This document shows, piece by piece, positions 1 to 6,962 of a DNA stretch of 9,219 nucleotides (position 1 is the first letter of the stretch; every line of letters starts with the position of its first letter). The stretch comes from an uncultured Oscillospiraceae bacterium (GTDB taxonomy: Bacteria > Bacillota > Clostridia > Oscillospirales > Oscillospiraceae): positions 1 to 9,219 of the forward strand of contig CALWWH010000191.1 in the NCBI GenBank assembly GCA_944385195.1. The letters run 5' to 3'. The position numbers were made by a program, and so were the translations under genes. The notes beneath the pieces are model-generated. The model saw only the letters and a program-made list of their open reading frames with translations. It was not told where the DNA came from and did not search any database.

Positions 1-152
1 CTTTGCCGCCGGGGTGGCATCCGTACCCCTCCACCGGCTCGAAGCACCGTGTGCGGGCTTTGTGCCGGAGCGTTGGCAGGGATGGCAGGCAGCCCTGAAA
101 TGCGGGCCGGGTTCTGCTCCGTATTGGGGGTGTGAACCGAGGGGTTGAAAAT
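1..152. other. GC-rich non-coding stretch beside the origin
   Basis: I find no start codon with a ribosome binding site here. The three forward frames stay open only for about 30-48 codons before stopping, so a tail of an upstream gene cannot be fully excluded. The stretch contains small imperfect inverted repeats, for example GGGGT (11-15) with ACCCC (25-29), and CAGGG (77-81) with CCCTG (93-97). If the nic site proposed next to it is right, this would be the leading edge that enters the recipient first. Confidence 0.35.
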
Positions 153-223
153 GGTGCAGGATAAAGCAGGTGGCCGCAAAGCGCCCACCTGCCTCCTGAC
201 ACCGCCCCGCAATGCGGGTCGGG
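99..223 (+). repeat. Direct repeat AATGCGGGYCGGG flanking the candidate oriT
   Basis: AATGCGGGCCGGG at 99-111 recurs as AATGCGGGTCGGG at 211-223, with one mismatch over 13 bases. The two copies bracket the oriT hairpin and nic motif. The second copy also forms a small hairpin, CCCGC (206-210) with GCGGG (214-218). They could be binding sites for the relaxosome accessory protein, but they may only reflect GC-rich composition. Confidence 0.35.
153..192 (-). other. oriT: Candidate origin of transfer (oriT) with MOBP-type nic site
   Basis: The plus strand at 166-192 forms a hairpin: GCAGGTGG pairs with CCACCTGC, then one C-C mismatch, CGC with GCG, and an AAA loop. Read on the minus strand, this hairpin is followed by TTTATCCTGCACC. 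TATCCTG|C fits the known MOBP nic consensus (YATCCTG|Y, as in RP4 and R64), with the nick predicted between 157 and 156 on the minus strand, nine bases from the stem. RP4 has the same order, inverted repeat then nic. An RHH protein and a relaxase gene lie directly downstream. The nicking function is inferred. Confidence 0.6.
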
Positions 224-342
224 GAGCGTTTTGACAGGTGGTCGGTTTCCCGTTTTTTTGCTGTGGCAGGTGGTCGGAAAAAGAACAGGAAGCAGGAATA
301 TCAGCCTGCCTCGGTCGGCGTTTGGGTGGCCGGGGCAGGTGG
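167..342 (+). repeat. CAGGTGG iterated repeats upstream of the mobilization operon
   Basis: CAGGTGG occurs at 167-173, 235-241, 267-273 and 336-342, and inverted (CCACCTG) at 185-191 within the oriT hairpin. The 235 and 267 copies share the longer CAGGTGGTCGG and are spaced 32 bases apart. Ribbon-helix-helix proteins of relaxosomes commonly bind short repeats at oriT and repress their own operon. That the next gene's product binds these repeats is inference. Confidence 0.45.
231..259 (+). promoter_or_regulatory. Possible promoter of the mobilization operon
   Basis: A perfect -35 hexamer TTGACA (231-236) overlaps a CAGGTGG repeat. At 17 bases spacing the -10 position (254-259) is only a T run, a poor match to TATAAT. 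The placement upstream of the first mobilization gene and the overlap with a repeat make it a plausible repressed promoter. The weak -10 keeps confidence low. Confidence 0.25.
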
Positions 343-360
343 TTTTGGAGGGAATTGCAC

Positions 361-798
361 ATGAAACATGAGTGGAGACCCGCCCCCAAGGGCGAGGAGG
401 CCAAGGAGCGCATCCCAGCGTGGCTGTACCCTTCCACGCTGGAGACCATCGACAAATTGGTCAAAGAGAACAACTGCAAGAGCCGCAGTGATTTTCTGGA
501 AACAGCCGCGCAGTTCTATGCGGGCTATCTTTCCGGACAGGAGGCCACTGCCTATCTGCCGCCCGCGTTGGTGGCGGCCATGCGCGGCACGGTGCAGGAC
601 AGTGAGAATCGAATCGCCCGTCTGCTCTTCAAGCTGGCAGTGGAGATCAACATGATGATGAATGTGCTGGCAGCGGGCATGGAGATCAGTGATGAGGATC
701 TGCGCCAGCTCCGCGCCCGAGCGATCCGCGAAGTCAAGCAGACCAACGGCCGCATCAATTTCAAAGATGCAATTGATTACCAGCGGGGCGATGAATAA
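361..798 (+). CDS. Ribbon-helix-helix relaxosome accessory protein (MobC-like)
   Basis: A 145-aa protein whose N-terminal half looks like a ribbon-helix-helix DNA-binding fold: a short strand around IPAWLYP (residues 18-24), then two helices through about residue 57. The rest is helical, with a charged C terminus. In MOBP systems such a protein (compare TraJ of RP4, NikA of R64) binds near oriT and helps the relaxase load, often repressing its own operon as well. I chose the ATG at 361 because GGAGGG (347-352) sits eight bases upstream; the reading frame stays open to 238, but that extension has no good start signal and overlaps the repeat region. The relaxase gene starts 21 bases after its stop. 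The family assignment rests on the fold pattern and position, not on a catalytic motif. Confidence 0.7.
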   Translation: MKHEWRPAPKGEEAKERIPAWLYPSTLETIDKLVKENNCKSRSDFLETAAQFYAGYLSGQEATAYLPPALVAAMRGTVQDSENRIARLLFKLAVEINMMMNVLAAGMEISDEDLRQLRARAIREVKQTNGRINFKDAIDYQRGDE

Positions 799-819
799 AT
801 CAAAACGAGGTGACAGCCT

Positions 820-2964
820 GTGCCGCGACTGATTTTCAAATGCCCCTATATCAAAGGCGGCACATCTGCCGCTTGCGCACACCTGGAAAACTATGTGCAG
901 TATATGGCGACTCGCAATGGCGTTGAACGGATCGACCCAGGACGCGATGGGTGGCAAGCTACAAAGCGGCAAAAGGAAATGATAAAACAGATCCTCCGTG
1001 ACTTTCCGCTCAGCCGCGGGATATTTGAGTATGAAGATTATCTGGTAACACCTACCCGCTCCAATGCATCAGAATTTATCACCCGCGCGCTGGAGGACAA
1101 CTATGACCGCATTGCAAAAATGGATAACTACCTGAACTACATTGCGACTCGTCCCCGCGCACAGCGCATTGGCTCCCACGGATTGTTTACCGGCGCAGAA
1201 GACAGCCTTGTGCTGGCGCAGATAGCGGAAGCGGTTGCGATGCACCCCGGAAATGTATGGCTGCCTATCATTTCCCTGCGCCGGGAGGATGCTGCCAGAC
1301 TTGGTTATGACAAGGCGGATGAATGGAAAGCGTTGCTCTCCAAGTACGCCATGGATATGGCCGAGGCGATGAAGATACCCTGGGAGGACTTCCGATGGTA
1401 TGCCGCCTTTCACGATGAGGCGCACCACCCCCATGTCCACATGGTCTGTTTCAGTGCAGATCCGTCCAAAGGATTTCTGACCAAGCAAGGCATCGCACAG
1501 ATCAAGTCGGGGTTGGCAAAAGAAATCTTCCGGCAGGATCTGACGGAACTCTATCAAAAGCAGACACAGCGCCGAAATGAGCTCAATACAGATGCTCGGG
1601 CGGCGCTCCGTGGAGTGATTGAGGAGATGCAGTCCGGAAACATTCAAAATGTACACATTGAGGAGCGGCTGCAGTATCTGGCCGACCGTCTGCGGTTCTT
1701 GTCCGGCAAAAAGCAATACGGCTATCTCAAGGCCCCGCTCAAAGCCGTTGTGGATGAAATCGTAGACGAGCTTGCAAAAGATCCGCGTGTTGCTTCGGCA
1801 TACGATCTGTGGTATGAACTGCGGGAAGATGTGCTGCGCACCTACAAAGATGATTTGCCGGAGCGGCTGCCGCTCTCCGAACAAAAGGAATTCAAGCGCC
1901 TCAAGAATCTCGTCATTGAGGAAGCGGTGAAGCTTGGACAGCGCCAGCAGGTGTTCCACCCAGATGATATCCAAGATGACGATCCTGCGGAGCAAGCAGA
2001 AGCGGCATCGTCATTTGCCGGTGAACAGGCCAAGCAGACTAAGGGGCATTCGCCAGATGAGTCGAGTGCTGGGCGGGGTTTCGCCCAATACGCACTCGGC
2101 AAAAAGTATCGAGACGGACAGGGCGTTGAAAGGAACATTCAGAAGGCGGTGGAGCTGTTTACTCTTGCGGCAAAGCAGGGAAACAGCTTCGCCGCCTTTG
2201 CCCTTGGAAAGATGTATCTCAGTAATGACGCCTCTTTACCCAGGGACGAGGCTACCGCTCTGAATTGGATCACATACGCATCAGAGCGTGGGAATCAGTT
2301 TGCGCAGTGCTACTTAGGCAAGCTTCTGTTAAAGGGAGCAGATGGTATCCCCCAAGATACCAATGCCGCTCTCCGTTGGTTGCGTGCCTCAGTAGATCAG
2401 GGCAATGTGTATGCGGAATACGCTTTGGCTATGGCCTACCTCAAGGGGAAAATAGTTCCCAAGGACGCTCTCAAAGCACTGGAGCTACTTCGGCATGCGT
2501 CAAGTCAAGACCATCAATTCGCACAATATCAGTTGGGCAAAATGTTGCTCCAGGGCGAGGAGGCTCCCAAGGATGTAGCTGCTGCGGTTCACTGGTTGAC
2601 TGTTTCTGCTATGCATGGAAACCAATATGCCCAGTACGCACTTGGAAAACTCTATCTGCTTGGAAAAGATGTAGAGAAAGATAAGTCCAGTGCAGCTAAG
2701 TGGTTTCAGATGGCAGCGGATCAGGGGAATGAATACGCTCAATATTTTCTGAAACACATGGATGACCCTGTGGGGCAGTCACCCGCTGCAGCGGTGATCA
2801 CATTGCTCCATTCCCTGGCCAATATTTTCCGAGAACAGAGCCAGTTTCCCACCAGCGGCATTGTAGTCGCAGTCGACCGAAAACTTTTACGAAAAATCAA
2901 GGCAAAGAAAATTGCTCAAGGCCACAAGGCAGATGACCATGAGCCAAAGATAGGTCTGCAATAA
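820..2964 (+). CDS. MOBP-family (MobP3-like) relaxase with C-terminal Sel1 repeats
   Basis: A 714-aa protein starting at GTG 820, with GAGGTG (807-812) seven bases upstream. The relaxase part (about residues 1-380) carries the metal-binding histidine motif H198-x3-H202-H203-P-H205-V-H207 inside a hydrophobic strand, typical of MOBP relaxases that nick oriT through a tyrosine and lead the DNA into the recipient. I could not pick the catalytic tyrosine; Y25 and Y28 are candidates. A charged linker (about 380-418) leads to six full Sel1-like repeats and a partial seventh (419-649), then a basic tail rich in lysine (689-703). Sel1 repeats usually mediate protein contacts, so this half may dock to the coupling protein or other relaxosome parts. 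It follows the RHH gene and is probably co-transcribed with it. The relaxase call is firm; the role of the tail is inference. Confidence 0.88.
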   Translation: MPRLIFKCPYIKGGTSAACAHLENYVQYMATRNGVERIDPGRDGWQATKRQKEMIKQILRDFPLSRGIFEYEDYLVTPTRSNASEFITRALEDNYDRIAKMDNYLNYIATRPRAQRIGSHGLFTGAEDSLVLAQIAEAVAMHPGNVWLPIISLRREDAARLGYDKADEWKALLSKYAMDMAEAMKIPWEDFRWYAAFHDEAHHPHVHMVCFSADPSKGFLTKQGIAQIKSGLAKEIFRQDLTELYQKQTQRRNELNTDARAALRGVIEEMQSGNIQNVHIEERLQYLADRLRFLSGKKQYGYLKAPLKAVVDEIVDELAKDPRVASAYDLWYELREDVLRTYKDDLPERLPLSEQKEFKRLKNLVIEEAVKLGQRQQVFHPDDIQDDDPAEQAEAASSFAGEQAKQTKGHSPDESSAGRGFAQYALGKKYRDGQGVERNIQKAVELFTLAAKQGNSFAAFALGKMYLSNDASLPRDEATALNWITYASERGNQFAQCYLGKLLLKGADGIPQDTNAALRWLRASVDQGNVYAEYALAMAYLKGKIVPKDALKALELLRHASSQDHQFAQYQLGKMLLQGEEAPKDVAAAVHWLTVSAMHGNQYAQYALGKLYLLGKDVEKDKSSAAKWFQMAADQGNEYAQYFLKHMDDPVGQSPAAAVITLLHSLANIFREQSQFPTSGIVVAVDRKLLRKIKAKKIAQGHKADDHEPKIGLQ
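2074..2766 (+). repeat. Sel1-like repeat array encoded inside the relaxase gene
   Basis: Six tandem units of about 36 residues plus a partial seventh, each following the pattern G-N-x-x-A-x-x-x-L-G-K-x-Y/L-x-x-G, then P/E-K/R-D, then A-x-x-W/L and A-x-x-x-G. Units start near residues 419, 454, 491, 528, 564, 600 and 636. The unit beginning at 564 has DH in place of the usual GN. The DNA copies have diverged, so the similarity is at protein level rather than as exact nucleotide repeats. Confidence 0.85.
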
Positions 2965-2978
2965 AGGAGGTTGTTTTT

Positions 2979-3113
2979 TTGAAACGCACGAATGAATTTC
3001 TGCTCCATGCTGGGCGGACTCAGAAAGAGAATGGTCAGAAATTGAAAGAACAAAAACCGATCCGCCGTAGGCCCATCCTATTCCATCGAAAACTGCGAGG
3101 GAGAAACCAGTAG
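2979..3113 (+). CDS. Small basic protein of unknown function, TTG start
   Basis: A 44-aa reading frame beginning with TTG at 2979 and ending at TAG 3111-3113. The ribosome binding site AAAGGAGG (2963-2970) overlaps the end of the relaxase gene and lies eight bases upstream of the TTG, an excellent fit. The peptide is strongly basic: six lysines and eight arginines against three acidic residues, with RRR at 29-31. It has no membrane segment or cysteine. The next gene's ATG lies ten bases past its stop, and the stop region carries that gene's AGGAGG, which suggests translational coupling. I do not recognise the family. Its charge and position between relaxase and Toprim genes would fit a nucleic-acid-binding helper, but this is a guess. 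The strong ribosome binding site is the main support. Confidence 0.6.
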   Translation: MKRTNEFLLHAGRTQKENGQKLKEQKPIRRRPILFHRKLRGRNQ

Positions 3114-3123
3114 GAGGTGCAGT

Positions 3124-4569
3124 ATGCCCTACATCCACTTCACTGATGAGCAAAAGCTTCGTGCAAACTCCGTTGATCTGGTGGAGTTCTTGCGGCGGCA
3201 AGGGGAAAAGCTCATCCCATCCGGCCGGGATAAGCGTCTCGCCTCCGATCACAGCATCACCGTCCGCGGAAACGAATGGTACGACCATGAGGCCGAGGAG
3301 GGCGGCGGCCCCATCTCCTTTGTGCAGACCTTCTATGGTCTGAGCTACCCCGAGGCAGTGACACGCCTGCTGGGCGGTGAGAAAGGCGAGGTGTATCAAC
3401 CAGCACAGAAAAAGGAGCAGGAGGAGCCGAAAGAATTTGCCCTGCCTCCCGCCAATCAGACAATGCGCCGTGTGTATGCCTACCTGCTTCAGCAGCGGCA
3501 TATCAGCCGGGAGATCCTCAATACCTTTGCCCAGAAAGGGCTGATCTATGAAAGCCGGGAACTGTCCAAGGATAAGACCAAGGAGTATCACAATGCTGTG
3601 TTCGTCGGAACCGATGAGCATGGCGTTGCCCGTCACGCCCACAAACGAGGTATCTATACGCAGGGAAAAAGCTACCGTGGTAATGTAGAAGGTTGCGATC
3701 CCAGACACAGCTTTCACTGGACTGGGAGCAGTGAACGACTCTATGTGTTCGAGGCCCCCATTGATCTGTTGGCCTTTTTGACCTTGTACCCAGAGGATTG
3801 GCAGCGCCACAGCTATGTGGCTCTCTGCGGTACAGCGGAACACGCCATGCTCTGGATGCTGGAGCAGAATCCAAAGCTGCAAAAGATTATCCTCTGCCTG
3901 GATCATGATGCGGCTGGGATCGAGGCAGCAGGGCGGCTCACAGACATTCTGCGGGAGCATGGTTACACACAGGCCGCTCCGCTGCGCTCGATCAACAAGG
4001 ATTGGGACGAAGATTTGAAAGAACAGCATGGTCTGGAGGCTCAACCACCGGAGGAACATCCTCAGCTTATTGTTGCAGGAATGATATGTGAGCGGATAGG
4101 TGCCAAGTGCAAAGAGGTCCGGCCAGAGCAGGCGGCCTACCAGATCCCGCGCCTGCTTCAGCAGTACCAGAACGACCTTCACTGGGGCCGTTTTGAGCAA
4201 GCGATGGATCGTATGGAAACCATGTCAGCATTGGCGCTCTCTGTAGTACTGCGGGAGTGTCGGCAGATGGGAACTATACTGACAGAGGAACAGGGCGCAT
4301 TGTTTCTGAAAAGCCGTATTCATCCGCACCAGAATCGTGGTTCACTCAAAACCCGCGCCACTGAGATTGACATGGAGTTCCAGAGCGTACTGGCCAAAGA
4401 TGCCGTGGAAGGCATTCGTACCGATGCGGAGAAGAAAGCCGCTGCCAGTGCGTGGCTGGAGCTGGCCATTTCCTGCGCCAAAGTGCCGGTCAAGTATGAG
4501 GCTGATGAACTCAAGCGGCAGCAGAAAGAAGAAAAGGCACAGCGCGAGACCAGCCAAGCAATGGCCTGA
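3124..4569 (+). CDS. DUF3991/Toprim primase-like protein
   Basis: A 481-aa protein starting at ATG 3124, with AGGAGG (3112-3117) six bases upstream. The N terminus (about 12-85) resembles the zinc-binding module of DnaG-type primases (SVDLVEFL, then SITVRGNEWYDHE, then the GG-x-ISFVQ helix) but has no zinc-binding cysteines. A DUF3991-like part (about 115-190) leads into a Toprim core: the acidic motif VFEAPID with E210, then the D260-H-D262 pair in LDHDAAG, followed by KDWDEDL (292-298). Toprim enzymes use these acidic residues to bind metal. The C-terminal 180 residues are helical and charged. Proteins of this type are common in Firmicute conjugative elements next to relaxase genes, presumably priming or processing transferred DNA. 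The exact reaction is not shown by the sequence. Confidence 0.82.
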   Translation: MPYIHFTDEQKLRANSVDLVEFLRRQGEKLIPSGRDKRLASDHSITVRGNEWYDHEAEEGGGPISFVQTFYGLSYPEAVTRLLGGEKGEVYQPAQKKEQEEPKEFALPPANQTMRRVYAYLLQQRHISREILNTFAQKGLIYESRELSKDKTKEYHNAVFVGTDEHGVARHAHKRGIYTQGKSYRGNVEGCDPRHSFHWTGSSERLYVFEAPIDLLAFLTLYPEDWQRHSYVALCGTAEHAMLWMLEQNPKLQKIILCLDHDAAGIEAAGRLTDILREHGYTQAAPLRSINKDWDEDLKEQHGLEAQPPEEHPQLIVAGMICERIGAKCKEVRPEQAAYQIPRLLQQYQNDLHWGRFEQAMDRMETMSALALSVVLRECRQMGTILTEEQGALFLKSRIHPHQNRGSLKTRATEIDMEFQSVLAKDAVEGIRTDAEKKAAASAWLELAISCAKVPVKYEADELKRQQKEEKAQRETSQAMA

Positions 4570-4581
4570 CCCTGAAACAGC

Positions 4582-4618
4582 AAAGAGGAGGACTGGATCA
4601 GATCCATTCCTCCTCTTT
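4582..4618. terminator. Bidirectional hairpin terminator between convergent genes
   Basis: AAAGAGGAGG (4582-4591) pairs perfectly with CCTCCTCTTT (4609-4618), and inside it TGGATC (4594-4599) faces GATCCA (4601-4606), giving one long stem. Both strands end the stem in CTTT, so it can act in either direction, although the T run is short. It lies 12 bases past the Toprim stop and contains the last codons and stop of the opposing zinc-ribbon gene. Confidence 0.6.
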
Positions 4619-4765
4619 ATCGCTGCCGATTGTGGTACGGCTGATAAATTCAGCCTGCTCGCTCTCATCAGCCAAGCGGGTCTCCCACTTCCCACAGTCC
4701 GGACACTGCTCCGGCAGCTCCGGCGCATCGAACAGATAGTGGCAGTTGTTACACGCACAGATCAA
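4598..4765 (-). CDS. Small zinc-ribbon protein (rubredoxin-like), TTG start
   Basis: A 55-aa protein on the minus strand. It has two zinc-knuckle pairs, C5-x2-C8 followed by HYLFDA, and C21-P-D-C24-GK, with an extra C3. This is the arrangement of small rubredoxin-like zinc ribbons. The rest is acidic (EEEW near the end). I chose TTG 4765 because GAGGTG (4777-4772) sits six bases upstream; a GTG at 4774 would add three residues but lies inside that ribosome binding site. An extended -10 promoter is directly upstream and a hairpin overlaps its end, so it appears to be an independent unit opposite the conjugation genes. Its function is unknown; a structural or redox zinc protein or a regulator by protein contact are possible. 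The paired CxxC motifs and expression signals together support a real gene. Confidence 0.65.
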   Translation of the reverse strand: MICACNNCHYLFDAPELPEQCPDCGKWETRLADESEQAEFISRTTIGSDKEEEWI

Positions 4766-4788
4766 AACACTCACCTCGATATGTTTTC

Positions 4789-4817
4789 ATTATAGCAGAC
4801 AAACGATGTCCTGAACA
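4789..4817 (-). promoter_or_regulatory. Promoter of the zinc-ribbon gene
   Basis: On the minus strand TGCTATAAT gives a perfect -10 hexamer (4794-4789) with an extended TG element. A weak -35, TGTTCA, lies 17 bases further upstream. Transcription would start near 4782, leaving only a few bases before the GAGGTG ribosome binding site. Confidence 0.55.
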
Positions 4818-4861
4818 TCCCCTTCTGGTATTAAGTCTTCCAGACACAGAAGGAGGAAATC

Positions 4862-6670
4862 ATGCCATCTCAGATTATCACACTGATCTCAGTATCTGCC
4901 GTCATGTTTCTTGTGATTGGCGGACTCGCATTCATCTCGCACTATTATACACTGAACGGGATCAAATCCAAAACGGTAGGCGATGGCCAGCATGGAACCG
5001 CGCGATGGGCTACCAAGCAGGAAATCCGACAGACCTATGCCCATGTGCCCTTTGAACCGGAGCTATGGCGAAAAGGAGAGCACCTGCCGGCGAAGCAGGG
5101 ACTCATCCTCGGATGCGAAGGTCCCAAGGATCATGTTACCGCACTCGTTGATACCGATGACATTCACGCCATGGTTACTGCCGCCAGCGGCGCCGGAAAG
5201 ACCGCATTCTTCTTATACCCTAACATTGAATACGCCCTTGCGTCTGGAATGTCCTTTCTCTGCACGGATACCAAGGGCGACCTGTTCCGCAACTATGCGG
5301 GCATTGCCAAAGACTGCTATGGATATCAGATCGCAGTGCTGGATCTGCGAAACCCCACCCGGTCAGACGGCAACAACCTGCTCCATCTCATCAACAAGTA
5401 TATGGACATTTATAAGGCTAATCCCAGTGATCTGGCTGCAAAGGCTAAGGCGGAGAAGTATTCCAAGATCCTGGCCAAGACCCTGATCAACACCAGCGGT
5501 GGTGACAGCGCCCAGTATGGACAGAACGCATTTTTCTACGACAGTGCCGAGGGGTTGCTGACAGCCATGTTCCTGCTGGTGGCTGAATATCTGCCCACTG
5601 AGGATGAGAATGGAAATCCAGTCGAGAAACGGCACATCGTCTCTGTATTCAAGCTGGTGCAGGAGCTTTTGGCTCCGTCCAAGGTGAAAGGTAAAAACCA
5701 ATTCCAGCTTCTGCTGGAGAAGCTCCCGCCCAACCATAAGGCCCGCTGGTTTGCAGGCTCCGCCCTCAACACTGCGGAACAGGCCATGGCCTCTGTGATC
5801 TCCACAGTTCTGTCCAGGCTCAATGCCTTCCTCGATTCAGAGATGGAGCAGATTCTCTGCTTTGATACCGCTATCGATGCGGAGAAGTTCTGCAACGAGA
5901 AATCTGCTATCTTTATCGTGCTGCCCGAGGAGGATCAGACCAAGTATTTCATGGTATCCCTCATCCTCCAGAATCTGTACCGGGAGATCCTCACCGTGGC
6001 CGACGAGAATGGCGGTCGGCTGAAGAACCGAGTAGTCTTCTTTGCAGATGAGCTGGGCACCTGCCCCCCCATCCAGTCATTGGAGCTGATGTTCTCTGCC
6101 TCTCGTTCCCGCGGTCTGATGCTGGTGCCCATCGTACAGAGCATCACGGGCCAGCTACAGAAAAACTACGGAAAAGAAGGCGCGGAAGTGATCGTGGACA
6201 ACTGCCAGGTCAACCTATACGGCGGCTTCGCACCGGCCAGCCAGACAGCTGTCGAACTGTCCAAAGCTCTTGGCAGCCGCACAGTGATGAGCGGCAGTAT
6301 CTCCCGCGGGAAGAACGATCCCAGCCAGTCCCTCCAGATGATGGAGCGTCCCCTCATGACGCCAGACGAACTCAAGTCTATGCCCAAGGGGAGCTTTATC
6401 GTAGCTAAGACCGGCGTTCATCCCATGAAGGTCAAACTGCGATTGTTCCTCGACTGGGGCATCCGGTTTGGCAAGCCCTATGAGGTCCCGGAAAAGGCAC
6501 AGCGGGCCGTGGCCTATGCGGATAAGCAGGAACTGGAGGAGTCTATCATCCGGCGCAACTATGGCACTGTGGCCGAGCAGCCGCCGCAGGAAACAACCTC
6601 TGCTGCGGGAGGCATGAGTCAGGGTATGCAGGCCAGTCCAGATTCACGCAAGACGGCCTTTCGGCCTTGA
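4862..6670 (+). CDS. virD4: VirD4/TraG-type conjugative coupling protein
   Basis: A 602-aa ATPase starting at ATG 4862, with AAGGAGG (4850-4856) five bases upstream. One N-terminal membrane segment (about residues 5-26) anchors it. The Walker A motif is A108-S-G-A-G-K113-T114. DTKGDLF (136-142) follows, matching the D-x-KG-E/D motif of this family. Walker B is VVFFADE with D396-E397, and a conserved glutamine motif lies at VQSITGQ (425-431). VIVDNCQVNLYGG (443-455) is also typical of TraG/VirD4. Such hexameric proteins deliver the relaxase-bound DNA strand to the type IV secretion channel. Length is normal and all key motifs are intact. The last 35 residues are low complexity (Q, P, S, G). 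The gene follows the Toprim gene by 292 bases, with an opposing gene between, so it may have its own promoter; the best candidate I see is a weak TGGTATTAA near 4826-4834. Confidence 0.92.
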   Translation: MPSQIITLISVSAVMFLVIGGLAFISHYYTLNGIKSKTVGDGQHGTARWATKQEIRQTYAHVPFEPELWRKGEHLPAKQGLILGCEGPKDHVTALVDTDDIHAMVTAASGAGKTAFFLYPNIEYALASGMSFLCTDTKGDLFRNYAGIAKDCYGYQIAVLDLRNPTRSDGNNLLHLINKYMDIYKANPSDLAAKAKAEKYSKILAKTLINTSGGDSAQYGQNAFFYDSAEGLLTAMFLLVAEYLPTEDENGNPVEKRHIVSVFKLVQELLAPSKVKGKNQFQLLLEKLPPNHKARWFAGSALNTAEQAMASVISTVLSRLNAFLDSEMEQILCFDTAIDAEKFCNEKSAIFIVLPEEDQTKYFMVSLILQNLYREILTVADENGGRLKNRVVFFADELGTCPPIQSLELMFSASRSRGLMLVPIVQSITGQLQKNYGKEGAEVIVDNCQVNLYGGFAPASQTAVELSKALGSRTVMSGSISRGKNDPSQSLQMMERPLMTPDELKSMPKGSFIVAKTGVHPMKVKLRLFLDWGIRFGKPYEVPEKAQRAVAYADKQELEESIIRRNYGTVAEQPPQETTSAAGGMSQGMQASPDSRKTAFRP

Positions 6671-6684
6671 GGGAGGGGAACAGA

Positions 6685-6939
6685 ATGAACGGCTTTAGAA
6701 ATATCTATGCTTCCGATCTGAGCCACAGGGCCAGAAGTGTCTATATGTACCTGAAGGACCGGGCAGACCGCGAGGGTCGCTGCTGGCCGGCCATCAAGAC
6801 CATCGCACTGGAGCTGGGGCTTTCGCGTTCCACAGTCAAGCGAGCGCTGGACGATCTCGTGAAAGCTGGACTGCTCCGCAAAGATCCACGCTGGCGGGAG
6901 AACGGGAGCTACACTTCGAATCTGTACCACATTGTTTGA
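6685..6939 (+). CDS. Small winged-helix/helix-turn-helix protein (HTH_36-like)
   Basis: An 84-aa protein. Residues about 18-72 form a helix-turn-helix of the HTH_36 type: a first helix (VYMYLKDRAD), the CWPAIKTIALELGLSRSTVKRALDDL core, and a wing-like end (GLLRKDPRWRENGSYTSNLY). This domain is common in replication initiators and small regulators of plasmids and conjugative elements. I chose ATG 6685 because GGGAGGGG (6671-6678) lies six bases upstream; it starts 14 bases after the VirD4 stop, so the two are probably one transcript. It is followed by a strong terminator, making it the last gene of this block. A role as autoregulator of the transfer genes is inferred only from domain and position. 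Confidence 0.72.
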   Translation: MNGFRNIYASDLSHRARSVYMYLKDRADREGRCWPAIKTIALELGLSRSTVKRALDDLVKAGLLRKDPRWRENGSYTSNLYHIV

Positions 6940-6962
6940 GTTTATCATCCATATAGAGAAAC

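Noticed and set aside
166..192. Inverted repeat as a terminator of an upstream gene
   Set aside because: No T run follows on either strand beyond TTT, and the adjacent nic motif and downstream relaxase operon favour oriT.
193..200. Plus-strand CTCCTGAC as an alternative nic site
   Set aside because: It matches the MOBP consensus less well (no YATCCTG) than the minus-strand TATCCTGC beside the same hairpin.
238..360. N-terminal extension of the RHH protein gene
   Set aside because: The frame is open from a GTG at 238, but that start has no ribosome binding site, the segment covers the CAGGTGG repeats, and ATG 361 has GGAGGG at ideal spacing.
1069..1995. 308-codon minus-strand frame opposite the relaxase
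   Set aside because: It is antisense to the conserved relaxase core, including the histidine motif, and has no independent expression signals or domain pattern.
2887..4200. Long minus-strand frame opposite the Toprim gene
   Set aside because: It mirrors the GC-rich codon usage of a well-supported gene on the plus strand, shows no recognisable motif and has no ribosome binding site that I can see.
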